A program made the position numbers and the translations under genes. A stretch of DNA of 64,000 nt from Oscillospiraceae bacterium (GTDB lineage Bacteria; Bacillota; Clostridia; Oscillospirales; Oscillospiraceae). Of the stretch, positions 17,514 through 27,622 are shown one piece after another. The number at the start of each line of letters is the position of its first letter. The stretch's first letter is position 1. A model generated the notes under the pieces. The model worked only from the letters and a program-made list of their open reading frames with translations. It was not told the DNA's origin and did not search any database. The stretch is taken from positions 168,903 to 232,902 of the forward strand of contig CACZDN010000016.1 in the NCBI GenBank assembly GCA_902779945.1, written 5' to 3'.

Positions 17514-18581
17514 ATGAATTACACGATCGACAAAAACAGTCCCACCCCGGCTTATATGCAGCTCTACGCCCAGCTCCGGGCGGACATCCTCTCCGGCGCG
17601 CTGCCCTGTGGGGCGAAGCTGCCCTCCAAGCGCACGCTCAGCGGGGAGCTCGGCGTCAGCCTTGTCACGGTGGAGCACGCCTGCGCCCTGCTGGCGGACG
17701 AGGGCTATATCGAGGCGCGCCAGCGCAGCGGCTTCTACGCCGCCTTCGGCGGCGCGCCGCGCAGGGAGGAGCCGCTGCCGCCCCTGCCCGCGGAGCCGGC
17801 CCCTCTCGCGGCGCCGGAGGACTTCCCCTTCTCGGTCCTCGCGAAGACCATGCGCCGCGTGCTCACGGACTACGACCGGCGCATCCTACAGCGCTCGCCC
17901 GGCAGCGGCACGCCGGAGGTCCGCGCGGCGATCGCGGCCTATATCGCCCGCACCCGCGGCCTCACGGTCGAGCCCTCGCGCATCGTCGTCGGCGCGGGGG
18001 CGGAATACCTCTACGCGCTCATCGCCCAGCTCTTCGGCCGCGGGACGCGCTTTGCTCTCGAGGACCCGTGCTACGCCCGCATCCGCCAGGTATACGAGGC
18101 CAACGGCGCGCTCTGCGAGGGGCTCGCCATGGGGCCGGACGGCGTCGTCTCCCGCGCGCTGGAGGGCTGCACGGCCTCGGTCCTGCATGTGACCCCCTTT
18201 CACAGCTACCCCAGTGCGGTCACCGCCTCCGCCGGCAAGCGGCACGAATACGCCGCCTGGGCCAGGGCGCGGGACAGCTTCATCGTCGAGGACGACTACG
18301 ACGCGGAGCTCGCCTCCGTGACGAGGCACATCGAGACGATCTGCTCCCTCGCACCGGAGCGGGTGCTGTACCTGAACACCTTCTCCCGCAGCTTTGCCCC
18401 CTCGATGCGCACGGCCTACCTCGTCCTGCCGGAGGCCCTGGTCGAGCGCTTTCACGAGCGGCTGGGCTTCTACTCCTGCACGGTCCCGGTCTTCGAGCAG
18501 TACGTCCTCGCGGAATTTCTGAACGCCGGCGAGCTGGAGCGCTACATCAACCGCCGCCGAAGAAAGCTGAGACAGGCTTAA
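17514..18581 (+). CDS. MocR-type (GntR-aminotransferase) regulator, C-terminally truncated
   Basis: 355 residues against the usual 450-480. Residues about 10-75 are a GntR winged helix (MQLYAQLRADILSGALPCGAKLPSKRTL, LVTVEHACALLADEGYIEARQRSGFY). The rest is a type I aminotransferase-like domain (SGTPEVRAAIAAYIARTRG, IVVGAGAEYLYALI, FIVEDDYDAEL). Two oddities: the segment that should carry the PLP-binding lysine reads TFSRSFAPS, with Arg at position 292, and the protein ends at INRRRRKLRQA, about 100 residues early, shortly before a MITE-like repeat. DNA binding may survive; PLP sensing as in PdxR would be impaired. Its position opposite pdxK suggests it controlled that gene. Confidence 0.82.
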   Translation: MNYTIDKNSPTPAYMQLYAQLRADILSGALPCGAKLPSKRTLSGELGVSLVTVEHACALLADEGYIEARQRSGFYAAFGGAPRREEPLPPLPAEPAPLAAPEDFPFSVLAKTMRRVLTDYDRRILQRSPGSGTPEVRAAIAAYIARTRGLTVEPSRIVVGAGAEYLYALIAQLFGRGTRFALEDPCYARIRQVYEANGALCEGLAMGPDGVVSRALEGCTASVLHVTPFHSYPSAVTASAGKRHEYAAWARARDSFIVEDDYDAELASVTRHIETICSLAPERVLYLNTFSRSFAPSMRTAYLVLPEALVERFHERLGFYSCTVPVFEQYVLAEFLNAGELERYINRRRRKLRQA

Positions 18582-18634
18582 CCCATCGGGCGCGTTGATG
18601 CCTTTTGCCGCCGGTGGCGGCGTTGCTTTTCCGT

Positions 18635-18799
18635 TATGGCAACACCGCATAATTCGGCGAGAGCAAATTCCGAGAAAAATTGGGTTCTGACGAAGGCATT
18701 TTTTCCAGGAACACTTTGTGTATTGCAAGAAAAAGGCTCGAAGTCAGGGCGCAATTTTTCCGGGAGGCGCCGATGGCGGATTGTGCGGTGTTGCCTTAA
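18635..18799. repeat. MITE-like dispersed repeat, copy B (inverted)
   Basis: About 165 bp with ends TATGGCAACACCGCATAAT and ATTGTGCGGTGTTGCCTTAA. The interior block AAGAAAAAGGCTCGAAGTCAGGGCGCAA is the reverse complement of the corresponding block in copy C. It lies 54 bases after the truncated MocR gene, so its insertion or a deletion beside it may have removed the gene's 3' end. Confidence 0.75.
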
Positions 18800-18908
18800 C
18801 AAAATGCCGGAGTTTGTTGAGCTGTTTTTCATAATTATGTACTGTCAGCTCCGACAGCTCCCGAACCTTGCAATCAAAGAGAAATTCGTGGATTAGTTCG
18901 TATAAGTT

Positions 18909-18956
18909 CAAAAAATGCCCCTTTCCGCTTGAAACTTTTCAGGCGGAAAAGGGCAT
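18909..18956 (-). terminator. Terminator downstream of gap
   Basis: Minus strand: ATGCCC(T)TTTCCGC...TGAAA pairs with TTTCA..GCGGAAA.GGGCAT over about 18 bp, followed by TTTTTTG. A second inverted repeat (CGTATAGTTTC at 18979-18989 with GAAACTATACG at 19049-19059) lies between it and the gap 3' end. The 285-base gap between the MITE and gap holds no gene. Confidence 0.7.
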
Positions 18957-19056
18957 TAGGACAACGATTTCGCAAAATCGTATAGTTTCTCCAACAGACG
19001 GAGTCTTCTCTAACAGCGAATCGTTTTCACAATTGCCTCAGAAGTTCTCGAAACTA

Positions 19057-20169
<1,113 letters not shown>

Positions 20170-20375
20170 TCATAGCTTAAACATAATAACATATACTATT
20201 CACAAAAATCAAGGTCAAGTGATGCGGTTTTTGCATCTTCATGTGCCGAAAATTCGCCCGATACTTCTGTTTTTCCCCTATAAATATTGTTCATTTTGCC
20301 CAGAGCTGCTATAATATTCCTGCCGCCGCGGCGCGAACGGTCCGGCGAGCACACATGCCGTTGGGAGGAATCGTC

Positions 20376-21431
20376 ATGATCCAGCTGCCCGCAGAGGTCC
20401 TCGCACTGTCCGGAGAGCCCGTCCTGCTCGCGCGGGGCGGAAAGATCCTGTATGCCAATGAAGCCGCCTGTTCCCTGCTGGGGACGGAGCTGACGGGAGA
20501 GAGCATCCTGAAGCTGCTGGGGCCGGAGATCAGCGGGATGCAGGCACCCGCCTTTGTCGGTGAGACCGAGGTCCTGGGCCGGCGCATCCTGCTGCGCGTG
20601 CGGACGGCCGGGGGGATGCGCGTCTTCTTTCTCTCCCTCTGCACGCCGTCTCGCCAGCTCATTGGGGATGCCTTCTTCTACGCGGTGCGCGACGAGCTTA
20701 TGCATCTCGGCATCAGCGTATCCATCCTCCAGTCGCGCCTCAGCCCGGGGGACGCGGGCGCCCTCGCAGCGCTGGCCGGTATCCAGCAGAGCCTCTATCT
20801 CGTCAACCGCACGATGCAAAATCTCACGGTGATCCGCGGCGCGGAGGAGGCGAGTCTGCCGTTTCAGCCGCAAGAGCTGGACCTTGCCGCCCTGCTGCGG
20901 GATCTGATCGGGAGCGTCACCCTGTATTGCCCGAAGCCGGAGATCAGCTTCTCCGCGCCCGCGCACCTGGAGCTCTCCGGCGACGCAGGGCTTCTGGAGT
21001 TAATGGCGCTGAACCTGCTTTTGAACTGCATCCTGCACGCCGAGGGCTGCACCCGTATCCGCGTGTCGCTGCACAGCGCGGGAGAGCAGGTCATCCTCTC
21101 GGTGGACGACGACGGCTGCGGCATCCCCGGCGACCGGCTGCATTCCGTACTGGAGCGCTACCGCTTCGCGGGTTCCCTGCCGGAGCTGCGGCACGGCTCC
21201 GGTCTCGGCCTCACGGTGGTCCGGGAGATCGCGCGCCTGCACGGCGGGACCCTTCTGCTCGAGAGCCGCGAGGGCGTCGGCACGGCGGTGCGCGTCTCGC
21301 TCAGAACGGCGCCGCGCGGGACCGGCCTCCTGCTCGCGCCCGGCTCGGATTACGACAGAAGCTGCGAAACGGTCCTCACCGGTCTCGCCCCCTGCCTCCC
21401 GCTCGAGGCGTTCCTGAGCTGCGACAGATAG
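20376..21431 (+). CDS. Orphan sensor-kinase-like protein (PAS-like + HATPase)
   Basis: 351 residues from the ATG at 20376 (GGGAGGAATCGTC upstream); the frame is open further 5' but lacks a ribosome site. Residues about 10-60 resemble a small PAS domain (VLLARGGKILYANEAACSLLG). Residues about 230-325 form a GHKL ATPase: N-box LMALNLLLNCILHA, G1 VDDDGCGIP, and GSGLGLTVVREIARLHGGTL. The dimerisation helix region reads VRDELMHLGISVSILQSRL; there is no recognisable H-E/D-x-x-N/T-P histidine box. No response regulator is adjacent and no membrane helix is present. It is probably a cytosolic GHKL protein that signals by partner binding, or a divergent kinase. Confidence 0.78.
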   Translation: MIQLPAEVLALSGEPVLLARGGKILYANEAACSLLGTELTGESILKLLGPEISGMQAPAFVGETEVLGRRILLRVRTAGGMRVFFLSLCTPSRQLIGDAFFYAVRDELMHLGISVSILQSRLSPGDAGALAALAGIQQSLYLVNRTMQNLTVIRGAEEASLPFQPQELDLAALLRDLIGSVTLYCPKPEISFSAPAHLELSGDAGLLELMALNLLLNCILHAEGCTRIRVSLHSAGEQVILSVDDDGCGIPGDRLHSVLERYRFAGSLPELRHGSGLGLTVVREIARLHGGTLLLESREGVGTAVRVSLRTAPRGTGLLLAPGSDYDRSCETVLTGLAPCLPLEAFLSCDR

Positions 21432-21521
21432 TCATACTGATTTTTGACGGCGAAATCTGCGCCATGCTGTGTGAAAGACCTTGGCCGCGACAAACGAAGC
21501 TCGCTTCATTCCGCTTTTCCC

Positions 21522-21553
21522 CTCAAATGCAAAGCTGATGCTTTGCATTTGAG
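21522..21553. terminator. Perfect 14-bp hairpin after the kinase-like gene
   Basis: CTCAAATGCAAAGC and GCTTTGCATTTGAG are exact complements around a TGAT loop. There is no T-run on either strand, so termination is only a guess. Confidence 0.45.
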
Positions 21554-21617
21554 AGTACGGGCAGCGGAGTGAGCGAGCTTTTCTTTCTCCGGCAAATAAA
21601 CAATCGCAAACCGGAGG

Positions 21618-21638
21618 CTTGTGCGGTGTTGCCTTAAT
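21618..21638. repeat. Fragment of MITE-like repeat (copy D), right end
   Basis: GGCTTGTGCGGTGTTGCCTTAA matches the right end of copies B and C. No matching left end was found in the 190 bases up to the kinase-like gene. Confidence 0.45.
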
Positions 21639-21640
21639 TA

Positions 21641-22936
21641 TTACGCCACAGGTGCGAAGAGATAGTTGTGCTCCTGCGCGAAGGTGTCGGCCGCGCTCCG
21701 GGGCGTGCCGAAGACGATGAGCCTGTCCCTGTCGCCAAAGGCGTCGGGTGCGATTCTCGCCGTACCCGACGGGATGCAGACGGATTCAAAGCGGTCGCTC
21801 GCCAGCGCTTCGGAATCGAGCACTTCAAGCTCCGCAGGGAGGCGCAGATCCGCGCTCGTGGGATCGTTCAGGATCGCATAAGGCTCGTCAAAGCGCGTGA
21901 CCGTGCCGCGGCCGGCGTAGATGCCCCGGTCGATCAGGGCGACGTCGCCCGCATCGCTCTCGTCGTCGCCGTCGAGAAAGACTTCCCCGTTGTTGATCAG
22001 AAGCCCCTGTACCTGCACGGCAGCGCGATCGGCAGCGGCGCCGTATACGCTGAGCATGCTCCCCTCCGCGAGTTCCAGGGTCATTCCGTCCGGGACGGTG
22101 AAGACGGTGTCGGCCTTTTCACTATTCAAGATGAGAAGCTCCAGATCCGCGTCCAGCCTCCGGTCTCGGTCCAGGGTCCAGGGGAAGCTCAAAACCCGCG
22201 TCTCGCGGATGTGGGGGATGTGGAACATGGGATAATCCATGGAGGCTGTGACCTCCTCCTCGGTCATGAATACCAGAATATCCAGCACCGCGTTGTCGCT
22301 TTCGAAGGAAAATTTCTCCGCAAGCGTGTCCGGCTCCGCAGCGTCGACGGATTCCCACAGCGACAGCCACGCATCCAGCGTGATCATCATAAAGCCCCTG
22401 ACGTGGACAGGCTCCTCCCCGATGAGAAGCCTTTCGAACGCGTATAAGAAGCCGTCCACCGTTACCGTGCCGGTGCATTCCAGACCGGCGGCCTCCATCT
22501 CGCCTTCCCCGGATACGATGAGCGCCGCGCCGTCCGGCACGATGAAGATGCACTTATCCGCACGGACGTACAGGTTATCGGGGATCGTGAGACCCTCCGC
22601 GGGAACGGTGAAGCAGTGCTCACCCTCGACCTCGTACTCCGCAGGCTCGCTGTAGCTTGCGGCACACGCGGCGGCGAGCGCGGTCCAGGCGGAGTCGTCA
22701 AGATCGTAGGGATAGCCAAGGCGGGTGATCCGCCCGGTGCCGCTGTAGCCTGCGTCCGGGCCCAGGGCGATCTCGCCGGGTTCGCGACCGGGCTCACCAA
22801 GATTGATGCGGCCGTTGTTCACAAGGCTGCCGTTGAGCTGAATAACGGCGCCGCCGTCCGGCGTCCCGCGCGCAAAAAGCTCGCTGCTGTCGGGGATGGT
22901 CAGGGTCCTGCCCGCGGGGATAACGAGGCTGCCGTT
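21641..22936 (-). pseudogene. Surface-type protein, 5' part lost and frameshifted
   Basis: The open frame encodes about 430 residues of repetitive, acidic beta-rich sequence: short units such as VNNGRINLGEPGR, FTVPAEGLTIPDNLY, CTGTVTVDGFL, VQGLLINNGEVFL. The last 45 residues, RIAPDAFGDRDRLIVFGTPRSAADTFAQEHNYLF, are like the final repeat of BspA-type leucine-rich surface proteins. No signal peptide or start codon with a ribosome site is present. At the 5' edge, EIVF / KNGSLVIPAGRTLTIP would be continuous if one A were added to the AAAAC run near 22936, so a one-base frameshift separates the frame from its upstream part. Beyond that, similarity ends and a MITE-like copy follows. A decayed secreted protein. 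Confidence 0.65.
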
Positions 22937-23085
22937 TTAAAAACGATTTCCCCGCCGGGCTCGCGGCCCCTCTCCCCGGCGCGGGGAGAGGCAGGGCATA
23001 AAGTTGAAGGCGAAGGCGATAACGCCCCCGGCAATGAAAAACGTATGTCCATGCCGCAGGTCAGGCTTTGTGGTCTGCCGGGTAA

Positions 23086-23205
23086 TTAAGGCAACACCGC
23101 ACAATCCGCCTGCGGCATCTCCTGGAAAATTTGCGCCCTGATTTCGAGCCTTTTTCTTGAGGTACACAAAGTACATCTGCGAAAAATTATGCGGTATTGC
23201 CTTAA
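23086..23205. repeat. MITE-like dispersed repeat, copy C
   Basis: 120 bp with ends TTAAGGCAACACCGCACAAT and ATTATGCGGTATTGCCTTAA; the terminal inverted repeats match at 18 of 20 positions or better and are flanked by TTAA-like sequence. The interior is nearly the same as copy A (CTCCTGGAAAAT, CCTGATTTCG, CTTGAGGTACACAAAGTACA). It ends ten bases from the nucleoside kinase stop codon. Confidence 0.8.
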
Positions 23206-23214
23206 CAGTCCCTC

Positions 23215-24147
23215 TCAGTATTCGTAAACCCCGCCGCCGATGAATTCGCGCAGGAGGGCGTCGTCCGCGACCAGGTCCTCGTCGATGACGCCGAACAGCT
23301 GGAGGGCGGGCAGGACCTGCCGGAGCTCGTCGAAGCGCTCGATCCCTTCGGGCACGGACTGGAAGAGCTGGGTGGCCGTGCGGTTGAAGACCGGCAGCTC
23401 ATAGGCGAAGGAGGTGTCGAACTGGAAGTCCGCCTTGTCCTTAAAGGGCGAGATGTAGCTGAGCTCACCGCGGCGGACGTTGCCCCACATGCTCATGGTC
23501 TCCAGCGGGTCGGAGCCGCGGAATTTGTAGTCGCGCACCATGCGGCGCACGAGGCGGAACCAGGTGCGCTTGAAGACGACGCGGCCCTGGAACAGCACGT
23601 CGCTGCGCGCGGAGATGTAGAGCTTGAACGCCTCGGGGTGCACATCGGTAATCATGCTGTTGAGGGCGTGGATGCCCTCGAACACGACCAGCTCGTCCTC
23701 GCCCAGCTTGATGGACTTGGACGGCTCCTGAATGCGCATACGGCGCGAGAACTCATACTTCGGGACATAGATGCGCTCGCCCTTTGCCAGCTGCGAGAAG
23801 TGGCGGTTCAGAAGCTCCATGTCCAGGCACAGGGGCGACTCGAGATCCAGCTCCCCGTCCGGCGTGCGGGGCGTGGTCTGGTCGACGGTCTTGAAGTAGT
23901 CGTCCATGCCGACATAGTAGGTGTGGATGCCGCGCTTTTCCAGCGCCTCGGCGATCTTCATCGAGGTCGTGGTCTTGCCGGAGCCGGAGGGCCCGGAGAG
24001 CAGGATGATGGGGCTGTTCTTCCGGTTTTCGAGAATGCGGTTCACCGCCTCCTCCACGCGCCGGCGGTAGAGCTCGTCGCACTCCTCGATCAGACCCTTC
24101 GGGTCGCTGACGGTTCTCATGTTGATTTCGCTGAGTTGATAGGCCAT
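23215..24147 (-). CDS. Nucleoside (uridine) kinase-like protein
   Basis: 310 residues. Start at the ATG at 24147, with AAGGAGAGCATACAGA upstream inside hemZ; an alternative ATG at 24120 overlaps the hemZ stop. P-loop ILLSGPSGSGKTTTSMKIAEAL (about residues 48-69), then YYVGMDDYFK and DLESPLCLDMELL, the uridine-kinase family sites for nucleoside and Mg, and VVFEGIHALNSM (Walker B-like). Many clostridial homologues carry an additional N-terminal TGS-type domain of over 200 residues; here only the kinase domain is present. It probably phosphorylates uridine or cytidine in salvage. Coupled to hemZ by a 31-base overlap. Confidence 0.85.
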   Translation of the reverse strand: MAYQLSEINMRTVSDPKGLIEECDELYRRRVEEAVNRILENRKNSPIILLSGPSGSGKTTTSMKIAEALEKRGIHTYYVGMDDYFKTVDQTTPRTPDGELDLESPLCLDMELLNRHFSQLAKGERIYVPKYEFSRRMRIQEPSKSIKLGEDELVVFEGIHALNSMITDVHPEAFKLYISARSDVLFQGRVVFKRTWFRLVRRMVRDYKFRGSDPLETMSMWGNVRRGELSYISPFKDKADFQFDTSFAYELPVFNRTATQLFQSVPEGIERFDELRQVLPALQLFGVIDEDLVADDALLREFIGGGVYEY

Positions 24148-25637
24148 TCTGTATGCTCTCCTTCCATGAATTCCTGATAAAACGCCGCAATGCGCGCCTT
24201 GTCCGCGCAGGTCTTTTCGATGCTCTCGATGTATTCGAGGGGGTACTTGGGGGCCATGAGGCGGATGTTTCGCCCGCCGTCCGGCCGGATTAGCTTGGTG
24301 GAGCCGCCGCCGCCCATGGCGAGGATGCTCCTGAGCTCCTCCATGATGCAGATGTTGTAGAGGTTGACGCGCCCGTCCTTCGCCCAGCCGACGTTCTCGA
24401 AGCCGCCGGACATGAACTTCTGGCGGTATAGATAGTAGGGCGCGTAGCCCGCCGCCGTGAGCCGCTTCGAAGCGTAGTCCAGCATTGCGGCGACCTCCCG
24501 CGCGCCGGGGATGGGCGTCCGGTCCACGGTGATGCGCGAGCCCTTTTTGAGCGAGAGCGTGTGGACCGTGATGTTTTCCGCGCCGAGGGTCAGCACCTTC
24601 TCCAGCGTCTCGCGAAAGCCCGCCGCGCTGTCGCCCGGAAGGCCTGCGATGAGGTCCATGTTCACGTCGAAGCTGCCCGCCGCGCGCACCTTCTCGAGCG
24701 CCGCCACGATGTCCGCCGCCGTGTGCCGCCGGCCGATGATCTCCAGCACCCGGTCGCTCATGGTCTGGGGGTTGACGCTGACGCGGTCCACCCCGTGCGC
24801 GCGCAGGACGCGGAGCTTCTCCTCCGTGATCGTGTCGGGCCGGCCCGCCTCCACGGTGTACTCGCGCAGGGCGGAGAGGTCAAACGCCGTCTCCATCACG
24901 GCGCACAGGCGGTCGAGCTGGGAGGCCGACAGCGTCGTCGGCGTACCGCCGCCCATGTAGACCGAGACGGGGCGGAGACCGAGGGCTTTCACCTGCGCCG
25001 CCGTCGCCGCGATCTCCCGCTCCAGCGCTTCGAGGAAGGGCGCGACCAGCTTCATGCTCTTCTCCACCGACTGGCTGACGAAGCTGCAATAGGCGCAGCG
25101 AGTCGGGCAGAAGGGGATGCCGACATAGAGGCACACGTCCCGCGGGCCCATGGAGGCCTCGCAGCGCAGCGTCTCGCGCGTCGTGGCGAGGCACAGCCCC
25201 GCCCGCTCGGGGTTCACGTCGTAATCCGCGATGAAGCGGCGCAGGGCGGTCTTCTCGTCCGGTCCCGCGCAGACAAGTCCCGCGAGAAGCTTGCCGGGCC
25301 GCACGCCGGTGAGCGCGCCCCAGGCCGGCTTCGGCACGCCGGACTTGAGCGCGGCGCGATAAATGGCATTTTTGACCAGGCGCTGGCAGATCCGGTCCCG
25401 CTGCAGAGGGTCTGTCAGCGCCTCGTTCTGCGCCCGCGCCGCCCCGCGGAAGACCGTTTTCCCCAGGTACAGGGCGCAGGTCGCGCAGGTCAGGCGCTCG
25501 CCGCTGCTGAGACGGATCTCCATGCGGTCCCCCGCCGGGGGGCCTTCGGGATACTCGGGCCGCTCGTTCGGGAAGAGCGTGAGAAGCATCTGCTCCACGG
25601 CATATTGATAATCGTGTCCGTACAGGTACAGCTTCAT
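24117..25637 (-). CDS. hemZ: HemZ-type radical SAM protein (coproporphyrinogen dehydrogenase family)
   Basis: 506 residues; start after GGAGAATACG. A radical SAM enzyme with the cluster motif CPTRCAYCSF (C-x3-C-x2-C, about residues 176-183), glycine-rich VYMGGGTPTTL and the partner segments TVEAGRPDTI and RVSVNPQTM. The first 160 residues are the HemZ-specific N-terminal domain (LYLYGHDYQYAVEQMLL, CALYLGKTVF, WGALTGVRPGKL). The family is annotated as oxygen-independent coproporphyrinogen oxidase; the activity of clostridial HemZ is not certain, because several such proteins are HemW-like rather than true HemN. No other haem gene is nearby. Confidence 0.9.
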   Translation of the reverse strand: MKLYLYGHDYQYAVEQMLLTLFPNERPEYPEGPPAGDRMEIRLSSGERLTCATCALYLGKTVFRGAARAQNEALTDPLQRDRICQRLVKNAIYRAALKSGVPKPAWGALTGVRPGKLLAGLVCAGPDEKTALRRFIADYDVNPERAGLCLATTRETLRCEASMGPRDVCLYVGIPFCPTRCAYCSFVSQSVEKSMKLVAPFLEALEREIAATAAQVKALGLRPVSVYMGGGTPTTLSASQLDRLCAVMETAFDLSALREYTVEAGRPDTITEEKLRVLRAHGVDRVSVNPQTMSDRVLEIIGRRHTAADIVAALEKVRAAGSFDVNMDLIAGLPGDSAAGFRETLEKVLTLGAENITVHTLSLKKGSRITVDRTPIPGAREVAAMLDYASKRLTAAGYAPYYLYRQKFMSGGFENVGWAKDGRVNLYNICIMEELRSILAMGGGGSTKLIRPDGGRNIRLMAPKYPLEYIESIEKTCADKARIAAFYQEFMEGEHTEWPINSAKST

Positions 25638-25792
25638 CGTATTCTCCGCAATCGAAAGATATCAAAATTATACCAGACGTCCGCTCTCCTGACAACCGCA
25701 AAAGTGCGCTTTTGTAGATTTCCGTTTATTCCCAAAAGTACTGAAAGCCCGCGCCGCAGGCCGATAATTGAAAAAATTTTAGTAAAAAAGGG

Positions 25793-25822
25793 CTGGCATT
25801 TTTCTCCGTTTTGTTGTATTAT
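25793..25822 (+). promoter_or_regulatory. Candidate promoter of the CarD-family gene
   Basis: CTGGCA (25793-25798), 18 bases, TATTAT (25817-25822), in T-rich DNA about 45 bases before the start codon. Confidence 0.4.
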
Positions 25823-25866
25823 AACTTTGTGAGAATATTGGCTTCTTTGTGCTTGAGGGTGAAAAT

Positions 25867-26358
25867 ATGTATTCGGTCGGTGAAAAAGTCATCTATGGGG
25901 AAAACGGGGTCTGCACCGTTTCCAAGGTCGCGCCGCTGGAGGCCTCCGGCTCGTCGGACAAGCTGTTTTATCATCTGAAGCCTCTGATCGGCAGCGGTAT
26001 CTATTTTACACCGGTGGATTCCGGGGCGTTCATGCGGCCCATCATCAGCCGGGCCGAGGCCGAGGCCCTGATCGAGGCGATCCCCACGATTGAGCCCGCC
26101 ATCTGCCGCGACAACCGCTTTAACCATGTGGACGCGTTTTATAAGGAGCTGTTCCGTCAGCACAGCTGCGAGGCGCTGGTCGCCATCGTCAAGGGCCTGT
26201 ACCTGCGCATGAACGAGAAAAAGACCCGCAGCAGCCGGGCGGAGTCCACCATGAAGCGCGCCAAGGACATCCTGCACGGGGAGCTTTCCATCGCTCTCGA
26301 CATGGATGTGGCGGATGTGGAGGCCTACATCCGCGACCGCCTGCAGGAAGTAAAGTAG
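25867..26358 (+). CDS. CarD-family transcription regulator
   Basis: 163 residues from the ATG at 25867 (TTGAGGGTGAAAAT upstream; a GTG 18 bases earlier is less likely). Residues 1-60 match the RNA-polymerase-interacting domain shared by CarD and Mfd: MYSVGEKVIYGENGVCTVSKV and YHLKPLIGSGIYFTPVDSG, a Tudor-like fold. The rest is helical (AIVKGLYLRMNEKK, MKRAKDILHGELSIALDM), as in the CarD DNA-binding bundle. CarD proteins bind the polymerase beta subunit and stabilise open complexes. In Clostridia several paralogues exist, so the exact promoter set cannot be told. Convergent with ychF. Confidence 0.88.
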   Translation: MYSVGEKVIYGENGVCTVSKVAPLEASGSSDKLFYHLKPLIGSGIYFTPVDSGAFMRPIISRAEAEALIEAIPTIEPAICRDNRFNHVDAFYKELFRQHSCEALVAIVKGLYLRMNEKKTRSSRAESTMKRAKDILHGELSIALDMDVADVEAYIRDRLQEVK

Positions 26359-26443
26359 CTCTTTCCAAAGCGCACAAACCCCCGCACGGGGATGCGCATG
26401 ACAAGACGAAAACCGTTTTGAGACGGCCCGTTTTCTGCCGTTT

Positions 26444-26486
26444 ATCGCCGTAAGGGAGGGGACACAAGCCCCTCCCTTACGGCGAT
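26444..26486. terminator. Bidirectional hairpin between carD-like gene and ychF
   Basis: Perfect 18-bp stem: ATCGCCGTAAGGGAGGGG (26444-26461) and CCCCTCCCTTACGGCGAT (26469-26486), seven-base loop. It lies between convergent stop codons. T-runs are weak on both sides. Confidence 0.75.
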
Positions 26487-26490
26487 TGTA

Positions 26491-27564
26491 TCAAATATTG
26501 AAGCGGAACATGGTGACGTCTCCGTCCTGCATGACGTAGTCCTTGCCCTCGAGACGAAAGTGGCCCTTCTCCTTGGCCGCCGCCATGCTGCCGCAGGCCT
26601 TGAGATCCTCGAAGGCCACGATCTCGGCCCGGATGAAGCCGCGCTCGATATCCGTGTGGACCTTGCCCGCCGCCTTGGGGGCCTTGGTGCCGCGGACGAT
26701 GGTCCAGGCGTGTACGTCGTCCTCGCCGGCGGTGAGGAAGGAGATGTAGCCCAGCAGGTCGTAGGAGGTCTTGATGAGGCGGTCAAGCCCCGTCTCACTC
26801 AGCCCCAGGTCCTCCATGAAGACCTGTGCCTCCTCGGGGTCGAGACCGGCGATATCCTCCTCAAACTTGGCCGCCACCGGCAGCACCGCCGCGCCCCGCG
26901 CCTCGGCGAAGGCCTTGAGCGCCTGATAGTTTGCGCTGCCGTCGAGATCGGCCATCGCGCTCTCGTCCAGATTCGCGACGTAGATCACGGGCTTGACGGT
27001 CAGCAGGCCGCCGTCGACCAGGATGTCCCGGTCCTCCTCGGAGAACGCGAACTCGCGCGCGGGCTTCTCGCTCTCCAGGTGGGCGATCAGCGCCTCGCAC
27101 ATCTCCGCCTCGCGCTTGTATTTTTTGTCGCCGCCCTTGGCGTTCTTCTTCGCGCGCTCGAGCCGGCGTTCGGCGATCTCGATATCGGCGAGGATGAGTT
27201 CGAGATCGAAGGACTCGGCGTCGCGCACGGCGTCGGCCTTCTCGAGGAAGACGCTGTCATCGTCGAAGCAGCGCACGACCTCCACCAGCGCGTCCACCAT
27301 GCGGATGGCCTGGAAGACCTCGCGCCCCTTGCCGCCCGCGGCGACGCCCGGCACGTCCACAAATTCGATGGTGGCGGGGGTGTATTTCTTCGGGTGGTAG
27401 TACTCGGCGAGCCAGTCAAGCCGCTCGTCCGGCACCTTCGCCGTCCCGATGTTGGGCTTGGCGGAGGCGTTGGTATAGCTCCCGGTCTCCGCCTGAGACC
27501 CGGTCAGCGCGTTGAACAAAGTAGTCTTCCCCACATTGGGCAGACCCACGATCCCTAATTTCAT
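26491..27564 (-). CDS. ychF: YchF/OLA1 family P-loop ATPase
   Basis: 357 residues, typical length. Starts MKLGIVGLPNVGKTTLFNALTG (G1 P-loop); G3 region FVDVPGVAAGGKGREVFQAIR; NxxE-type G4 (the OLA1 group prefers ATP) near VANLDESA; C-terminal TGS domain from LLGYISFLTAGEDDVHAWTI to KGHFRLEGKDYVMQDGDVTMFRFNI. A universally conserved ribosome-associated ATPase linked to stress responses. Ribosome site AAGGAG lies 14 bases upstream. A mobile-element integrase gene begins 88 bases upstream in the same orientation, so the native promoter may have been separated from the gene. Confidence 0.95.
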   Translation of the reverse strand: MKLGIVGLPNVGKTTLFNALTGSQAETGSYTNASAKPNIGTAKVPDERLDWLAEYYHPKKYTPATIEFVDVPGVAAGGKGREVFQAIRMVDALVEVVRCFDDDSVFLEKADAVRDAESFDLELILADIEIAERRLERAKKNAKGGDKKYKREAEMCEALIAHLESEKPAREFAFSEEDRDILVDGGLLTVKPVIYVANLDESAMADLDGSANYQALKAFAEARGAAVLPVAAKFEEDIAGLDPEEAQVFMEDLGLSETGLDRLIKTSYDLLGYISFLTAGEDDVHAWTIVRGTKAPKAAGKVHTDIERGFIRAEIVAFEDLKACGSMAAAKEKGHFRLEGKDYVMQDGDVTMFRFNI

Positions 27565-27622
27565 TTTTGCCTCTTCTCCTTCAAAAAATCCAGTGTTTTC
27601 AACGGTTTGCGTGTTTTGCTGT

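Noticed and set aside
22960-23000. CCTCTCCCC...GGGGAGAGG palindrome as a terminator
   Set aside because: A GC-rich palindrome without T-run inside decayed sequence; kept only as part of the pseudogene border.
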